A stretch of 27,511 nt of DNA from CAYLHS01 sp964383535. Its GTDB lineage: Bacteria; Actinomycetota; Acidimicrobiia; Spongiisociales; UBA4744. The notes beneath the pieces are model-generated. The model had not been told where the DNA came from. It made no database searches and saw nothing but the letters and a program-made list of their open reading frames with translations. The stretch lies in contig CAYLHS010000024.1 of assembly GCA_964383535.1 (NCBI GenBank), forward strand, positions 1-27,511, read 5' to 3'. The translations under genes were made by a program, and so were the position numbers. The number at the start of each line of letters is the position of its first letter. Position 1 is the first letter of the stretch. Shown in pieces: positions 1-8,073 of this stretch.

Positions 1-303
1 CATCGGGTCGACATCGCCGAATCGGGATATGACGCCATCAAGGCGGTCGAGGAGCACCGGTTCGACGTGATTCTGCTCGACGTCCAGCTTCCGGACATCG
101 ACGCCCGAGAGGTCGCCTCGACCATTCGTCGCTACGGAGCGAACGTGCCGATCATCGGGATGGCCTCCAGGAAGACCGATGGCCTGGTCAACGTCATGAG
201 TCGGACGGGGATCAACGAGATCATCTCGAAGCCACTTCAGGTCGCCGAACTCCTCCGAACGATCGAAGCCGGCGTCGATGACGCCTCGGTGGCGGGTCTG
301 TAG
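1..303 (+). CDS. Response regulator receiver domain (3' part only)
   Basis: The frame is open from the first base of the window, so the gene begins upstream and only its last 100 residues are visible. They match the second half of a CheY-like receiver domain: the phospho-acceptor aspartate in ILLDVQLPD, a GMAS strand at the place where a Ser or Thr completes the active site, and the conserved lysine in ISKPL. The protein stops about 15 residues after the last helix, so no output domain follows; any extra domain (for instance a histidine kinase in a hybrid protein) would be upstream. It probably receives phosphate from a sensor kinase. Its partner cannot be named from the window. The TAG stop lies inside an imperfect inverted repeat. 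Confidence 0.85.
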   Translation, partial: HRVDIAESGYDAIKAVEEHRFDVILLDVQLPDIDAREVASTIRRYGANVPIIGMASRKTDGLVNVMSRTGINEIISKPLQVAELLRTIEAGVDDASVAGL

Positions 304-318
304 GGCCGAAAGACCCTA
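301..318. promoter_or_regulatory. Imperfect inverted repeat resembling a DosR/DevR-type box
   Basis: TAGGG and CCCTA flank an 8-bp centre. The core at 303-316 (GGG, 8 bp, CCC, with AAAG in the centre) matches about 11 of 14 positions of the mycobacterial DosR palindrome as I remember it. It lies between two convergent genes, so no obvious promoter is served. It may be chance, or part of a bidirectional terminator region: a second hairpin, CGGGTG with loop TGG, follows at 353-368. Confidence 0.25.
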
Positions 319-424
319 GTCCCGGCGCCGAGAGCCTGGTATGCAGGGGGTACGGGTGTGGCACCCCGAAAGGCAGCGGCGCGGAGACCGGAGGCGCAAT
401 CCGATGCTTGGTCGGTCGGGGTGC

Positions 425-1045
425 TCATTTTGTGAGGCACTCGAGCACTTCCGCATCCGTCGTCTGCCGGAAGTCCTCGTACCATTGGCCCACCGCCCTG
501 AACAACACTGGTTGCTCCAGACACACGACCTCGTCTACTTCCTCGCTCAGATCTCTGACTGCAGTCGGCGCGCCCACAGGAACGGCGAGAATGAGGGCGG
601 ATGCTCCTCGTGCCCGCAGCGATCGTGCGGCCGCCGTGGCGGTCGCGCCCGTCGCGAGGCCGTCATCGATCAGGATTGCTCGTCGATTCGTGACCTCCAG
701 CGGCTTTCGCCCCGATCGGTAGAGGCGGCTTCTGCGTTCCAGCTCGTGGCGCTGGTGCTCGCGTTCCCGATCGAGAGCTGCAGGGCTGATCCCGAGCATG
801 TCGATCAACCCGATGTTCAGCACTTCGACGCCGTTCTCGGCGATCGCACCGATACCGAGCTCTGGTTCGCCTGGCGCTCCGAGCTTCCGCACGAGCGCGA
901 TGTCGAGTGGCATGTCGAGGGCCTTGGCGACCTCGTCGGCAACGATGACTCCACCACGAGGGAGGCCCACGACCACGGCTGGTGGTGTGGATCGCAACTC
1001 GGATGCGAGCTTGACACCGGCATCCCGCCGATCTCTGAACATCAT
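425..1045 (-). CDS. Predicted phosphoribosyltransferase (type I PRTase fold)
   Basis: A protein of 206 residues. The PRPP-binding signature is clear at about residue 145 (AILIDDGLATGATATAA: two acidic residues followed by the GATA/GAT loop). An early VVVGLPRGGV segment and a flexible ERERQ-like helical middle are typical of the stand-alone PRTases often annotated only as 'phosphoribosyltransferase' in actinobacteria, one of which (Rv0571c) belongs to the mycobacterial dormancy regulon. The substrate base is unknown; it is not a canonical apt, hpt or upp product. The ATG at 1043-1045 is preceded, on the minus strand, by GGGAGGA about ten bases upstream, which supports this start over the second Met. 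The gene is convergent with the receiver-domain gene and divergent from the ABC operon. Confidence 0.8.
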   Translation of the reverse strand: MMFRDRRDAGVKLASELRSTPPAVVVGLPRGGVIVADEVAKALDMPLDIALVRKLGAPGEPELGIGAIAENGVEVLNIGLIDMLGISPAALDREREHQRHELERRSRLYRSGRKPLEVTNRRAILIDDGLATGATATAAARSLRARGASALILAVPVGAPTAVRDLSEEVDEVVCLEQPVLFRAVGQWYEDFRQTTDAEVLECLTK

Positions 1046-1130
1046 GCGGCCAGCATCCTCCCGGCAGGCTCGATGTGCAAGTGTCGTTCACCATCATTTC
1101 TTCTGTCATTCGACGGCGGAGCCGATGGAC

Positions 1131-1136
1131 TAGCTT
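1131..1136 (+). promoter_or_regulatory. Possible -10 box of the ABC exporter operon
   Basis: TAGCTT lies 46 bp before the ATG of the ATPase gene, in the 136-bp gap between divergent genes. A strong Shine-Dalgarno (AGGAAGGAG) follows at about 1169-1177. No good -35 box is visible, so this is tentative. Confidence 0.3.
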
Positions 1137-1181
1137 CCTGTTGAAGGCGCGATGGGGCGCTGCTGAGCAGGAAGGAGTCAT

Positions 1182-2120
1182 ATGGATGGCGTGCTGCGCT
1201 GCGAAGGCTTGAAGAAGTCGTTCGGTGACCTGGTTGCGGTCGACGGCGTCAGCTTCCATGTCGACCAGGGCGAGACGTACGGGCTTCTCGGCCCCAATGG
1301 CGCCGGCAAGACAACGACGATCTCGATGATCGCCGGGCTCCTCACGGCCGATGCGGGGAGCGTGATCGTTGCCGGAAACCCGGTGACGACGCGCAGCGTC
1401 GCCGCGAAGGCGGCTATCGGGCTCGTTCCACAGGACATCGCCATCTACCCGGACTTGACCGCGCGAGAGAACATCCGATTCTTCGGCAAGCTCTACGGAC
1501 TTGCGTCGACCGCGCTCGCCGGCCGAACCGATGAAGTGCTCGAAATCATCGGCCTCTCAGATCGTGCCGACGATCGAGTGGAGAGCTACTCCGGTGGCAT
1601 GAAGCGGCGCCTCAACATCGGGATCGGGCTGCTCCACGAGCCCACCCTCCTGATCCTCGACGAACCAACCGTCGGAGTCGATCCCCAGAGTCGCAACGCC
1701 ATCCTCGAGAACGTCGAGCAGCTTGGAAGGAGAGGGATGGCCGTCATCTACACCACGCACTACATGGAGGAGGCGGAGCGCCTGTGTGACAGAGTGGGGA
1801 TCATCGACGGTGGCCGGCTGGTTGCCGAAGGGACCCGCAGGGAGCTCGTCGCGCTCGTTGGAAGCAATGACCGCATCCGAGTGACCGCATCCGGGAACCT
1901 GGACGCCGCCGTCGATCGTATCGGTGACCTTGGCGCCGTGCAGCAGGTCGCGAGGACCTCCGATGGCATCGAGGTAGTCGTGGAAGATGCCGGAGGCGTC
2001 ATCACCGAGATCCTGGAGGCGGCTACCCAGGCGGGAGTTGCGGTTGCGACCGTCGACATCGACCAGCCGGACCTCGAAGACGTGTTCCTCCACCTTACGG
2101 GAAAGGCGCTCAGAGACTGA
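1182..2120 (+). CDS. ABC-2 exporter, ATP-binding subunit
   Basis: A 312-residue ATPase that powers export through the two permeases encoded next. All nucleotide-binding motifs are present: Walker A GPNGAGKTT at 37-45, Q-loop Gln84, signature YSGGMKRR at 136-143, Walker B LLILDEPT ending at about 163, and the switch His193. The C-terminal 90 residues form the small accessory domain usual in DrrA/CcmA-like drug or lipid exporters, ending in a DLEDVFLHLTG motif typical of that group. The ATG is 5-6 bases behind a strong AGGAAGGAG. The TGA stop overlaps the ATG of the next gene, so the operon is translationally coupled. The substrate cannot be told from the sequence; multidrug or lipid export are both possible. 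Confidence 0.93.
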   Translation: MDGVLRCEGLKKSFGDLVAVDGVSFHVDQGETYGLLGPNGAGKTTTISMIAGLLTADAGSVIVAGNPVTTRSVAAKAAIGLVPQDIAIYPDLTARENIRFFGKLYGLASTALAGRTDEVLEIIGLSDRADDRVESYSGGMKRRLNIGIGLLHEPTLLILDEPTVGVDPQSRNAILENVEQLGRRGMAVIYTTHYMEEAERLCDRVGIIDGGRLVAEGTRRELVALVGSNDRIRVTASGNLDAAVDRIGDLGAVQQVARTSDGIEVVVEDAGGVITEILEAATQAGVAVATVDIDQPDLEDVFLHLTGKALRD

Positions 2121-3316
2121 TGCGAAACGCGATGCTGATCGCGGGCAAAGACCTCCGAAGGCGTCTTCGCGACCGATCCGCGTACATCGTTGGGATCATC
2201 GCCCCGCTCGGCCTTGCCGCGATCTTCAGCTTCGTGTTCAACCCGATCTCCAACTCGAGCTACTCGGGAACGTTCGGTGTCGTGAACGACGACGGGGGAC
2301 AGATCGCGGCGATGTTCGTGGACCAGGTACTCGGAGGTCTGGCGGACAGCCAGACGGGTGTGACGATCGTCTCCGTCGACTCGGAGGCAGACGCGCGAAA
2401 CAGGGTCGAAGCTGCTGGCGACCCTTCCTTGAATGCCACCAACGGGCTGTCGGCGGCGTTCGTGATCCCTCCCGGATTCTCGAATGCCGTTCAGGCCGGC
2501 CAGAGAACCACCCTCGAAGTCATCGGAAGCCCGGTCAATTCAACCAGCGCGGCCATCGCGACCGCGGTTGCGGAGGGCTTCGCCGACGAGGTATCGGCCG
2601 TCAATCTCGAGGTGCGTACCTACGTCGTGTCCGGCGGAGTCGTCGATCCCTCGACCGTCTCAGACGCTGTCGCGTACCCTTCTCCGATCACCGTCGGAGA
2701 CCTTCCGGCCGAGACGCGACGCCTCGACGACACGACGACGATGACCGTTGGCATGGCGATCATGTTCCTGTTCTTTGTCGCTCAAGAAGGAGTGATCGGC
2801 CTCCTCGAAGAACGTCGCGACGGGACCTTGGCGAGATTGCTGGTGGCGCCCATATCCAAGGCGTCGATCCTCGGTGGAAAGGCCATCGCCTCATACGTCC
2901 TGGGCATCGCGAGCATGGCGGTGCTGGTGGTCGCGTCGACGCTGCTTCTGCACGCGCATTGGGGCAACCCGGTTGGAGTCGCGATCCTGGTGTTGGCGGC
3001 GGTTTTCGCCGCGGTCGGGATCATGGCGGTCGTCTCGGGTTTCGCAAGGACGGACGAGCAGGCAAACACCTACACGGCAATCGTTGCGATTGCCCTCGCC
3101 ATCTTCGGGGGATCGTTCTTTCCCATATCGTTGGGCGGGGGCGTCGTGCAGTTCTTGAGCAAGTTCACGCCTCACGCATGGTTCATCCAGGGTCTTGGTG
3201 ACTTGGCGTCAGGGAAGATCGCGGCGGTCGTTCCCTCGGCACTCGTACTCGTCGCCATCGGTGTCGCCTCGTCGGCGCTCGCTGTGGTGGTCGTACGAAA
3301 GGTCGTGGACCAGTGA
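2120..3316 (+). CDS. ABC-2 type permease, first subunit
   Basis: A 398-residue membrane protein of the ABC2_membrane_3 type. It has one membrane span at about residues 22-40, a large extracytoplasmic domain to about residue 205, then five further spans, giving the six-helix half-transporter topology. The short EERRDGTLARLLVAPIS segment after the second span is the coupling helix found in ABC-2 permeases. The start is the ATG overlapping the ATPase stop (TGATG). The gene ends in TGA overlapping the GTG of the second permease. With its neighbours it likely forms a heterodimeric exporter with the ATPase as a homodimer. Confidence 0.92.
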   Translation: MRNAMLIAGKDLRRRLRDRSAYIVGIIAPLGLAAIFSFVFNPISNSSYSGTFGVVNDDGGQIAAMFVDQVLGGLADSQTGVTIVSVDSEADARNRVEAAGDPSLNATNGLSAAFVIPPGFSNAVQAGQRTTLEVIGSPVNSTSAAIATAVAEGFADEVSAVNLEVRTYVVSGGVVDPSTVSDAVAYPSPITVGDLPAETRRLDDTTTMTVGMAIMFLFFVAQEGVIGLLEERRDGTLARLLVAPISKASILGGKAIASYVLGIASMAVLVVASTLLLHAHWGNPVGVAILVLAAVFAAVGIMAVVSGFARTDEQANTYTAIVAIALAIFGGSFFPISLGGGVVQFLSKFTPHAWFIQGLGDLASGKIAAVVPSALVLVAIGVASSALAVVVVRKVVDQ

Positions 3317-4476
3317 AGGCACTCGCGATCGCCGGAGCCAACATCCGCAGGATGGTCAGGGATCGCAGCTCGTTCTTCTTCGTCTTCGTCCTCCCGCTCT
3401 TGCTGGTGCTCGTCCTCGGCGCCGTATACGGGGGTTTGTCCCGGCCGCGGCTGGGCATCGTGGCCGGCGACGGTCCCCTTGCGCAGTCGCTCGTGTCCGG
3501 GTTGGAGTCGGACGGAAGCATCGAGGTGACTCCATATGCCGACGTCGACAAGATGGTTCTCGCCGTGGAGCGAGGTGAGCTGGAGGGTGGTCTCGACCTC
3601 CCCGAGGACTTCGACGAACAGGTCCAGCAGCACGTGGAGATCGGGTTCACGGCACGAGACCTCCAAGAGCAGTTCGAGCTGAGGACGGTCATCGACCGGG
3701 TGGTCGCGCAACAGAACGCCGTCCTGCGGGCGGCGGGCTTCGCGAGTACCCAAGGTGTTGCGTCGTACTCCGATGCCGTCGCGACAGCCCAAGCGGAACA
3801 GGCGAACGTCGAACGAATCGATGTGGAGACACAGTCTGTTGGACAGCCGTACTCGTTCACGCAGGGAGGCCGGTTCGATCTCGGTGCGCAATCGCAACTC
3901 GTGCTCTTCATCTTCCTCACCTCGTTGACAGGATCCGCAGCGCTGATCCAGTCGAGAACGTACGGGGTGAGTCGCAGGATGCTGGCGACACCTACGCGAA
4001 TGGGCACCATTCTCGTCGGAGAGGCACTTGGACGCTTCGGCGTGGCAATGGTCCAGGGTCTCTTCATCATCGCCGGCACCTGGATCCTGTTTCGTGTCGA
4101 CTGGGGTGATCCGCTCGCGACCGGACTGCTGCTCGTCGTATTCTGCCTGGTCGGGGCCGGCGCGGCCATGGTGACGGGATCGTTGTTCCGCAACGTTGCC
4201 CAGGCGTCGGGGATCGGCGTGCTCCTGGGCCTCGGACTTGCCGCGCTGGGCGGCTGCATGGTCCCCCTGCAGGTGTTCGAGATCTTCGCTCCGACGATGT
4301 ATCACGTCGCTCACATCACTCCGCACGCGTGGGCGTTGGAGGCGTTCTCGAAGATCGTGCAACTCCACGACGGCGTCTGGAGCATCGTTCCGGACCTCGC
4401 CGTGCTCATGGGATACGCGATCGTGCTGCTTGGCGCCGCTACGTGGCTGCTGCGGCGTTCACTGACGAGAGTGTGA
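3313..4476 (+). CDS. ABC-2 type permease, second subunit
   Basis: A 387-residue paralogue of the preceding permease with the same layout: an N-terminal span (about 20-37) after a basic start (RRMVRDRS), an extracytoplasmic domain of about 165 residues, then five spans. The QSRTYGVSRRMLATPT segment at the start of the membrane half is the coupling region. The GTG start overlaps the previous TGA by four bases. It is the last gene of the operon. Its TGA at 4474-4476 is followed immediately by the stop codon of the convergent hydrolase gene, so there is no intergenic base in which a terminator could lie. Confidence 0.92.
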   Translation: MKALAIAGANIRRMVRDRSSFFFVFVLPLLLVLVLGAVYGGLSRPRLGIVAGDGPLAQSLVSGLESDGSIEVTPYADVDKMVLAVERGELEGGLDLPEDFDEQVQQHVEIGFTARDLQEQFELRTVIDRVVAQQNAVLRAAGFASTQGVASYSDAVATAQAEQANVERIDVETQSVGQPYSFTQGGRFDLGAQSQLVLFIFLTSLTGSAALIQSRTYGVSRRMLATPTRMGTILVGEALGRFGVAMVQGLFIIAGTWILFRVDWGDPLATGLLLVVFCLVGAGAAMVTGSLFRNVAQASGIGVLLGLGLAALGGCMVPLQVFEIFAPTMYHVAHITPHAWALEAFSKIVQLHDGVWSIVPDLAVLMGYAIVLLGAATWLLRRSLTRV

Positions 4477-5598
4477 CTATCGAGTGGTCACGTCGTTGTC
4501 GTCTCCGGCGACGATTCGTGCGATGTTGTCGAGCGCCGTCGTCCCGGGTGTGTAATAGGCGGAGTGGGCGTTCCAGAGCGGAGCATCTCCCGCATCGAAT
4601 GTTCGGGCGCCGAACGACGACGAGTGCGGGTCGACACCGAACGCGACGTTCGCCGTCGACAGGCACTCACCCGGCTCGGTGAGACACCTCGGCCGGGCGA
4701 GCCGGATCGGATCGAGGGGTGCGAGACCGGTCCACACCGTCGATGATGGAGGCAGCCGGAGGTCGGAGACGGCATCGGCACCGACTCCTGGGCTTCCGAT
4801 GAACACCACCTCGTCGGCGACCATGCCCTTTTCGCCGGCGGCGAGACCGACGACCAGGGAACCGTAGGAGTGCCCGACGACGGTGATGTGTGCCGGAGGC
4901 AGAGATGCAACGAATGAGGCAAGCGAGATGGCGCCGTTCCTTGCAGGACCCTCGTCGATCGCCGTCACTACCGAGTCTGGCGGATCGTATCCGAGCCACG
5001 CGATCACGGCGGTGTCGGTGCCGGCGACCCGGTCTGCGAGGTTCTGAGCGTCCCGATGAAACACCCGCTCGTAGGTGTCGAGGTCGGTGCCAACGCCCGG
5101 GACCAACACCGCGATGTTCCGGGCGGAGCGCAGGTCGCCGATCACTTCGACGATGCGACCATCGCCCGTTCCTTCGTACTCGAGGATCTGTCGATCGGTC
5201 CACGACCGCCGGTCGTCGATGGCGATGTCCAATTCGTCGAGTGTTCGATCCATGCCGTGCATCGACTCTCGGAACGGCGGAAACCAGGATGCGAGCCAGC
5301 GGATGAACGGAGGCCGCTTCAACAGCTCACCCCGCCGGCGCTCCAGTTCGGCGAGGTCGGCGTCGAGGTGCTGGAGGGCGATGAGATCCGAACCGCGAAG
5401 CTCGATGAGGTCGGCTCTTGCACGCATTCGTGTTGCCTCTTCGTGCCACCAGCCTGCGGCGACTCGACCCTGAGCGGCGGACAGGGACCCTGGGAGGAGC
5501 ATGACCGCGGCGGAGAGACTCGCTGTGGCATCACCTCCGACACGTTCCATTCGCACCGCGATCTGTCTCGCCGCGTCCGGATCGAAACGTCTGAACAC
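4477..5598 (-). CDS. Alpha/beta hydrolase of the DUF1023 type
   Basis: A 373-residue protein. Residues 1-150 are mainly helical and charged, a spacer region seen in actinobacterial DUF1023 proteins. The C-terminal half is an alpha/beta hydrolase: nucleophile elbow GHSYGS with Ser244, a likely catalytic His345 in NAHSAYY, and an acid residue between them. Proteins of this type are annotated as lipase/esterase-like hydrolases; the true substrate is unknown. No signal peptide or membrane span is evident. The start is GTG at 5598, directly behind a TACGCT box seven bases upstream, as expected for a leaderless transcript. It converges with the ABC operon without a gap. Confidence 0.8.
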   Translation of the reverse strand: MFRRFDPDAARQIAVRMERVGGDATASLSAAVMLLPGSLSAAQGRVAAGWWHEEATRMRARADLIELRGSDLIALQHLDADLAELERRRGELLKRPPFIRWLASWFPPFRESMHGMDRTLDELDIAIDDRRSWTDRQILEYEGTGDGRIVEVIGDLRSARNIAVLVPGVGTDLDTYERVFHRDAQNLADRVAGTDTAVIAWLGYDPPDSVVTAIDEGPARNGAISLASFVASLPPAHITVVGHSYGSLVVGLAAGEKGMVADEVVFIGSPGVGADAVSDLRLPPSSTVWTGLAPLDPIRLARPRCLTEPGECLSTANVAFGVDPHSSSFGARTFDAGDAPLWNAHSAYYTPGTTALDNIARIVAGDDNDVTTR

Positions 5599-5794
5599 GA
5601 CGTGCAGCGTACGGGCGGGGAAGGCACGATGGAAGAGGTACGGCTAGCGCACCGTCCAGTCGGCGCGTCCAGGACGGCCAGATGACACCACGTGGCTGCG
5701 TCCTCGTCCTTGAAGCACCGCCAGGTGCGTCTGCGTCCTTGCCAGCGGCGCCCCTGCCTCGCCCTGCCCATCACCAACGTTGCCGGACAGAGCA
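5599..5794. other. Intergenic stretch, nothing further recognised
   Basis: 196 bp between plsB and the DUF1023 hydrolase, both on the minus strand. Apart from the -10 box next to the hydrolase start I see no RNA gene, repeat or convincing terminator. Confidence 0.5.
5606..5611 (-). promoter_or_regulatory. -10 box (TACGCT) of a probable leaderless start
   Basis: On the minus strand TACGCT is followed by seven bases and the GTG at 5598. No Shine-Dalgarno sequence is present. The same hexamer sits in the same position before adnA. Confidence 0.5.
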
Positions 5795-8062
5795 CTAGAA
5801 CCCTGCGCGCCTGCCCCCGGCGAGTGCCTCGATCGACTCGATCCTGTCCAGCGCCTCGCGGATCTCGAGCACAAACCCCTTTCTACGGCTGTCCAGGTCG
5901 GGGTCGTCGACGTCGAGCAGGCCCCGGTTGCGCGCGAGTTTCAGTGCCGACGCGAACAGGACTTGCGACACGGACTCGTCACCATGAATGAGGCGTTGCA
6001 GCCGGTACTGCTTGCCCAAGGCGAGGCACTCGGCGAGGAATCTGCGTTCGTTGATCGGAACGTACGGCGAGTGCGTCGCGAGCGCATCGGCCACCACCTG
6101 GTAAGCCTCGAGGTACGGTCGCACCACCCAGTAGCTCGTCAGTGGATGCAGCTCGCGTAGGAGCTGACGTGCTTCGCCTCTCAGGACCCGCGTGGGCCAA
6201 CGCCCATCCTTGTGGAGGAGTTCGTTCCAGATCTCCTGTCGGAATTCGTCCTTGTCCGTGAAGAAGAACTCGAATTTCAAGAGATCCCTGAGCTGCATCA
6301 CCGAGTTCCAGAAACGCTCGGGGCTCTCTTCGCCGGAGTCGGCTGCTGCGAGTAAGGACAGCTCCGTGATCGCCGCGTTGACGAAGAAGTGCACCACCGT
6401 GTTCGCGTAGTACGAAGCGGTGAGTCGTTGGTCGGGCGCGATCAGGTACACGGGTTCCGGGCCTGCATCGAATCCTGTCACGATGTCGTGCTCTTCGAGC
6501 CTTCTGAGGATCATCTCGAGCTGTGCCCTGTTCTCCGGCCAGACTCGCTCGGTCACGGGCAGGTTCCTCTCGGTGATCAGATGGTCCAGTTGTCGCAACT
6601 CCTCCTGGATTTCCTGGAGCGTGGATGCCTTGTCGCCTGCCGACAGAAGCGCAATGGTCATCAAGGCCGTCGGGGTGATCGGAGTGACGTCGTTGATGCG
6701 GGTGCTGACCTCGAAGGCAAGCTTCTGCACGGTGATCGGTTCGACCGGCGCTCCCTGCTCGACATGGTCCGAGATGGAAACGGGGTTGCCGAATCGGAGA
6801 TGGATATTGCCGAACCGATGGCCGATGGCTCTGATATTCCGTACCAGCCACCCGAAGCTCTCCCGTTCCTTCTGCTCGCCTCGCTGCTCTGCCGCATAGG
6901 ATCCGACGTCCTGGACGTGGTCGTAGATGATCGACAGGGGAACGAGGTACACGTCGTCGCACTTGCCACGCGCATAGGCGTCGGCGACGTAGGTGAGCAT
7001 CCCGTAGCGGGGGGGAAGGAGCTTGCCGGATCGAGAACGCCCGCCCTCCAGATACCACTCGAGGGGAAACCGCTTGTCCAGCAGGTAGTCGAGGTAGCTC
7101 TGGAGAACCAGTTTGTAGAGGGGATTGTCCTTGAATGTCCGGCGAATGAAGAACACGCCGGTCCGGCGGATGATCGGACCGATCGGGAAGAAGTTCATGT
7201 TGATTCCGCCCGCGGTGTGGTTGGAGGGGGCGTCGTTCTCCCAGAGAACGTACTGCAATGAGAGGTGGTCGAGATTCGACTTGTGCGAGGGGAGGAACAC
7301 GAGCGGATAGCGTTGGCCGAGCGTCAGGATGCTCCCGAGTTCATCGGACGAATACAAGATCGCCCGATACCCGCGCCGGTACAGCCACCGTATGCCGTTG
7401 GCGACGAGATCGATCAGATAGGGGCTGTGGGAGGCCGCGATCTCCCTGAGGTACCTCGACGCTCTCGTGAACGTCGCATCCTGCGTTCGACCCTCCTGGA
7501 TCGCGATCTGCGCCACATGCTCCCTGAACGATGGCGTGCTCAGGATGTCCCGGCGAACGAAGTGAGGGACCTTGTAGCGGTTCCCTCTCAAGCGTCGATC
7601 CGCCCTGTCGAGTGCGAGCGCGGCCCGACGCTGGACGAAATCGACGAATTCGACATCATCCGGATTCGCGTTCCAGGCGTTGCGGAGCGTCGATGCGGTG
7701 GCGGGCTCACCGACCACGACCCACGTTCGGTCGGCACTGAATCGGAGGATGGCGAGCTGACGCAGCGGGTCGGGAACGCGAGGGTCGACGAGTCGAAACA
7801 GGTCGACGAACGATACGGACCGCCGGCCATTGTGGCGCGGTGCGAGCCACGCGACTCGAATCGGTGTGAGCATCGGATTGGTGTCCAGGATCTTCTCTAG
7901 ACGGGAACGATCAGAGCATCGTCTTCCCGGTTTGCGGGACGGGGGAATGCACAGGATGGCGGCGGCGTCCGGGTGGTTGCGCTCCACCCATCGCTCCAGG
8001 AGGCGTCGTTCGATGATGCTCGATGCATCGATGAGGAAGACATGGCGTTCGGCGCGCTCCAT
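5795..8062 (-). CDS. plsB: Glycerol-3-phosphate 1-O-acyltransferase
   Basis: A 755-residue enzyme of the PlsB/GPAT family, which makes 1-acyl-glycerol-3-phosphate from glycerol-3-phosphate and acyl-CoA or acyl-ACP, the first step of phospholipid synthesis, at the inner face of the membrane. The four acyltransferase blocks are visible in order: HKSNLD with His260 and Asp265 (HX4D), GVFFIRRTF at about 302-310, YLEGGRSRSGK at about 337-347, and VPLSIIYD at about 374-381. The long C-terminal region and overall length agree with bacterial PlsB. The ATG at 8062 lies 11 bp behind the stop of the histidine kinase gene with no clear ribosome site, so translation may be coupled to the kinase. Confidence 0.93.
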   Translation of the reverse strand: MERAERHVFLIDASSIIERRLLERWVERNHPDAAAILCIPPSRKPGRRCSDRSRLEKILDTNPMLTPIRVAWLAPRHNGRRSVSFVDLFRLVDPRVPDPLRQLAILRFSADRTWVVVGEPATASTLRNAWNANPDDVEFVDFVQRRAALALDRADRRLRGNRYKVPHFVRRDILSTPSFREHVAQIAIQEGRTQDATFTRASRYLREIAASHSPYLIDLVANGIRWLYRRGYRAILYSSDELGSILTLGQRYPLVFLPSHKSNLDHLSLQYVLWENDAPSNHTAGGINMNFFPIGPIIRRTGVFFIRRTFKDNPLYKLVLQSYLDYLLDKRFPLEWYLEGGRSRSGKLLPPRYGMLTYVADAYARGKCDDVYLVPLSIIYDHVQDVGSYAAEQRGEQKERESFGWLVRNIRAIGHRFGNIHLRFGNPVSISDHVEQGAPVEPITVQKLAFEVSTRINDVTPITPTALMTIALLSAGDKASTLQEIQEELRQLDHLITERNLPVTERVWPENRAQLEMILRRLEEHDIVTGFDAGPEPVYLIAPDQRLTASYYANTVVHFFVNAAITELSLLAAADSGEESPERFWNSVMQLRDLLKFEFFFTDKDEFRQEIWNELLHKDGRWPTRVLRGEARQLLRELHPLTSYWVVRPYLEAYQVVADALATHSPYVPINERRFLAECLALGKQYRLQRLIHGDESVSQVLFASALKLARNRGLLDVDDPDLDSRRKGFVLEIREALDRIESIEALAGGRRAGF

Positions 8063-8073
8063 TGGTCGCGAGT

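Noticed and set aside
304..424. c-di-GMP or glycine riboswitch
   Set aside because: CGAAAGG and a GC-rich hairpin gave a passing resemblance, but the conserved cores are missing and no gene lies downstream in that orientation.
341..1144. Plus-strand frame of 267 codons
   Set aside because: Antisense to the phosphoribosyltransferase, which has clear PRPP-loop residues and a ribosome site.
3172..4368. Minus-strand frame of 398 codons
   Set aside because: Antisense shadow of the second ABC permease, without motifs.
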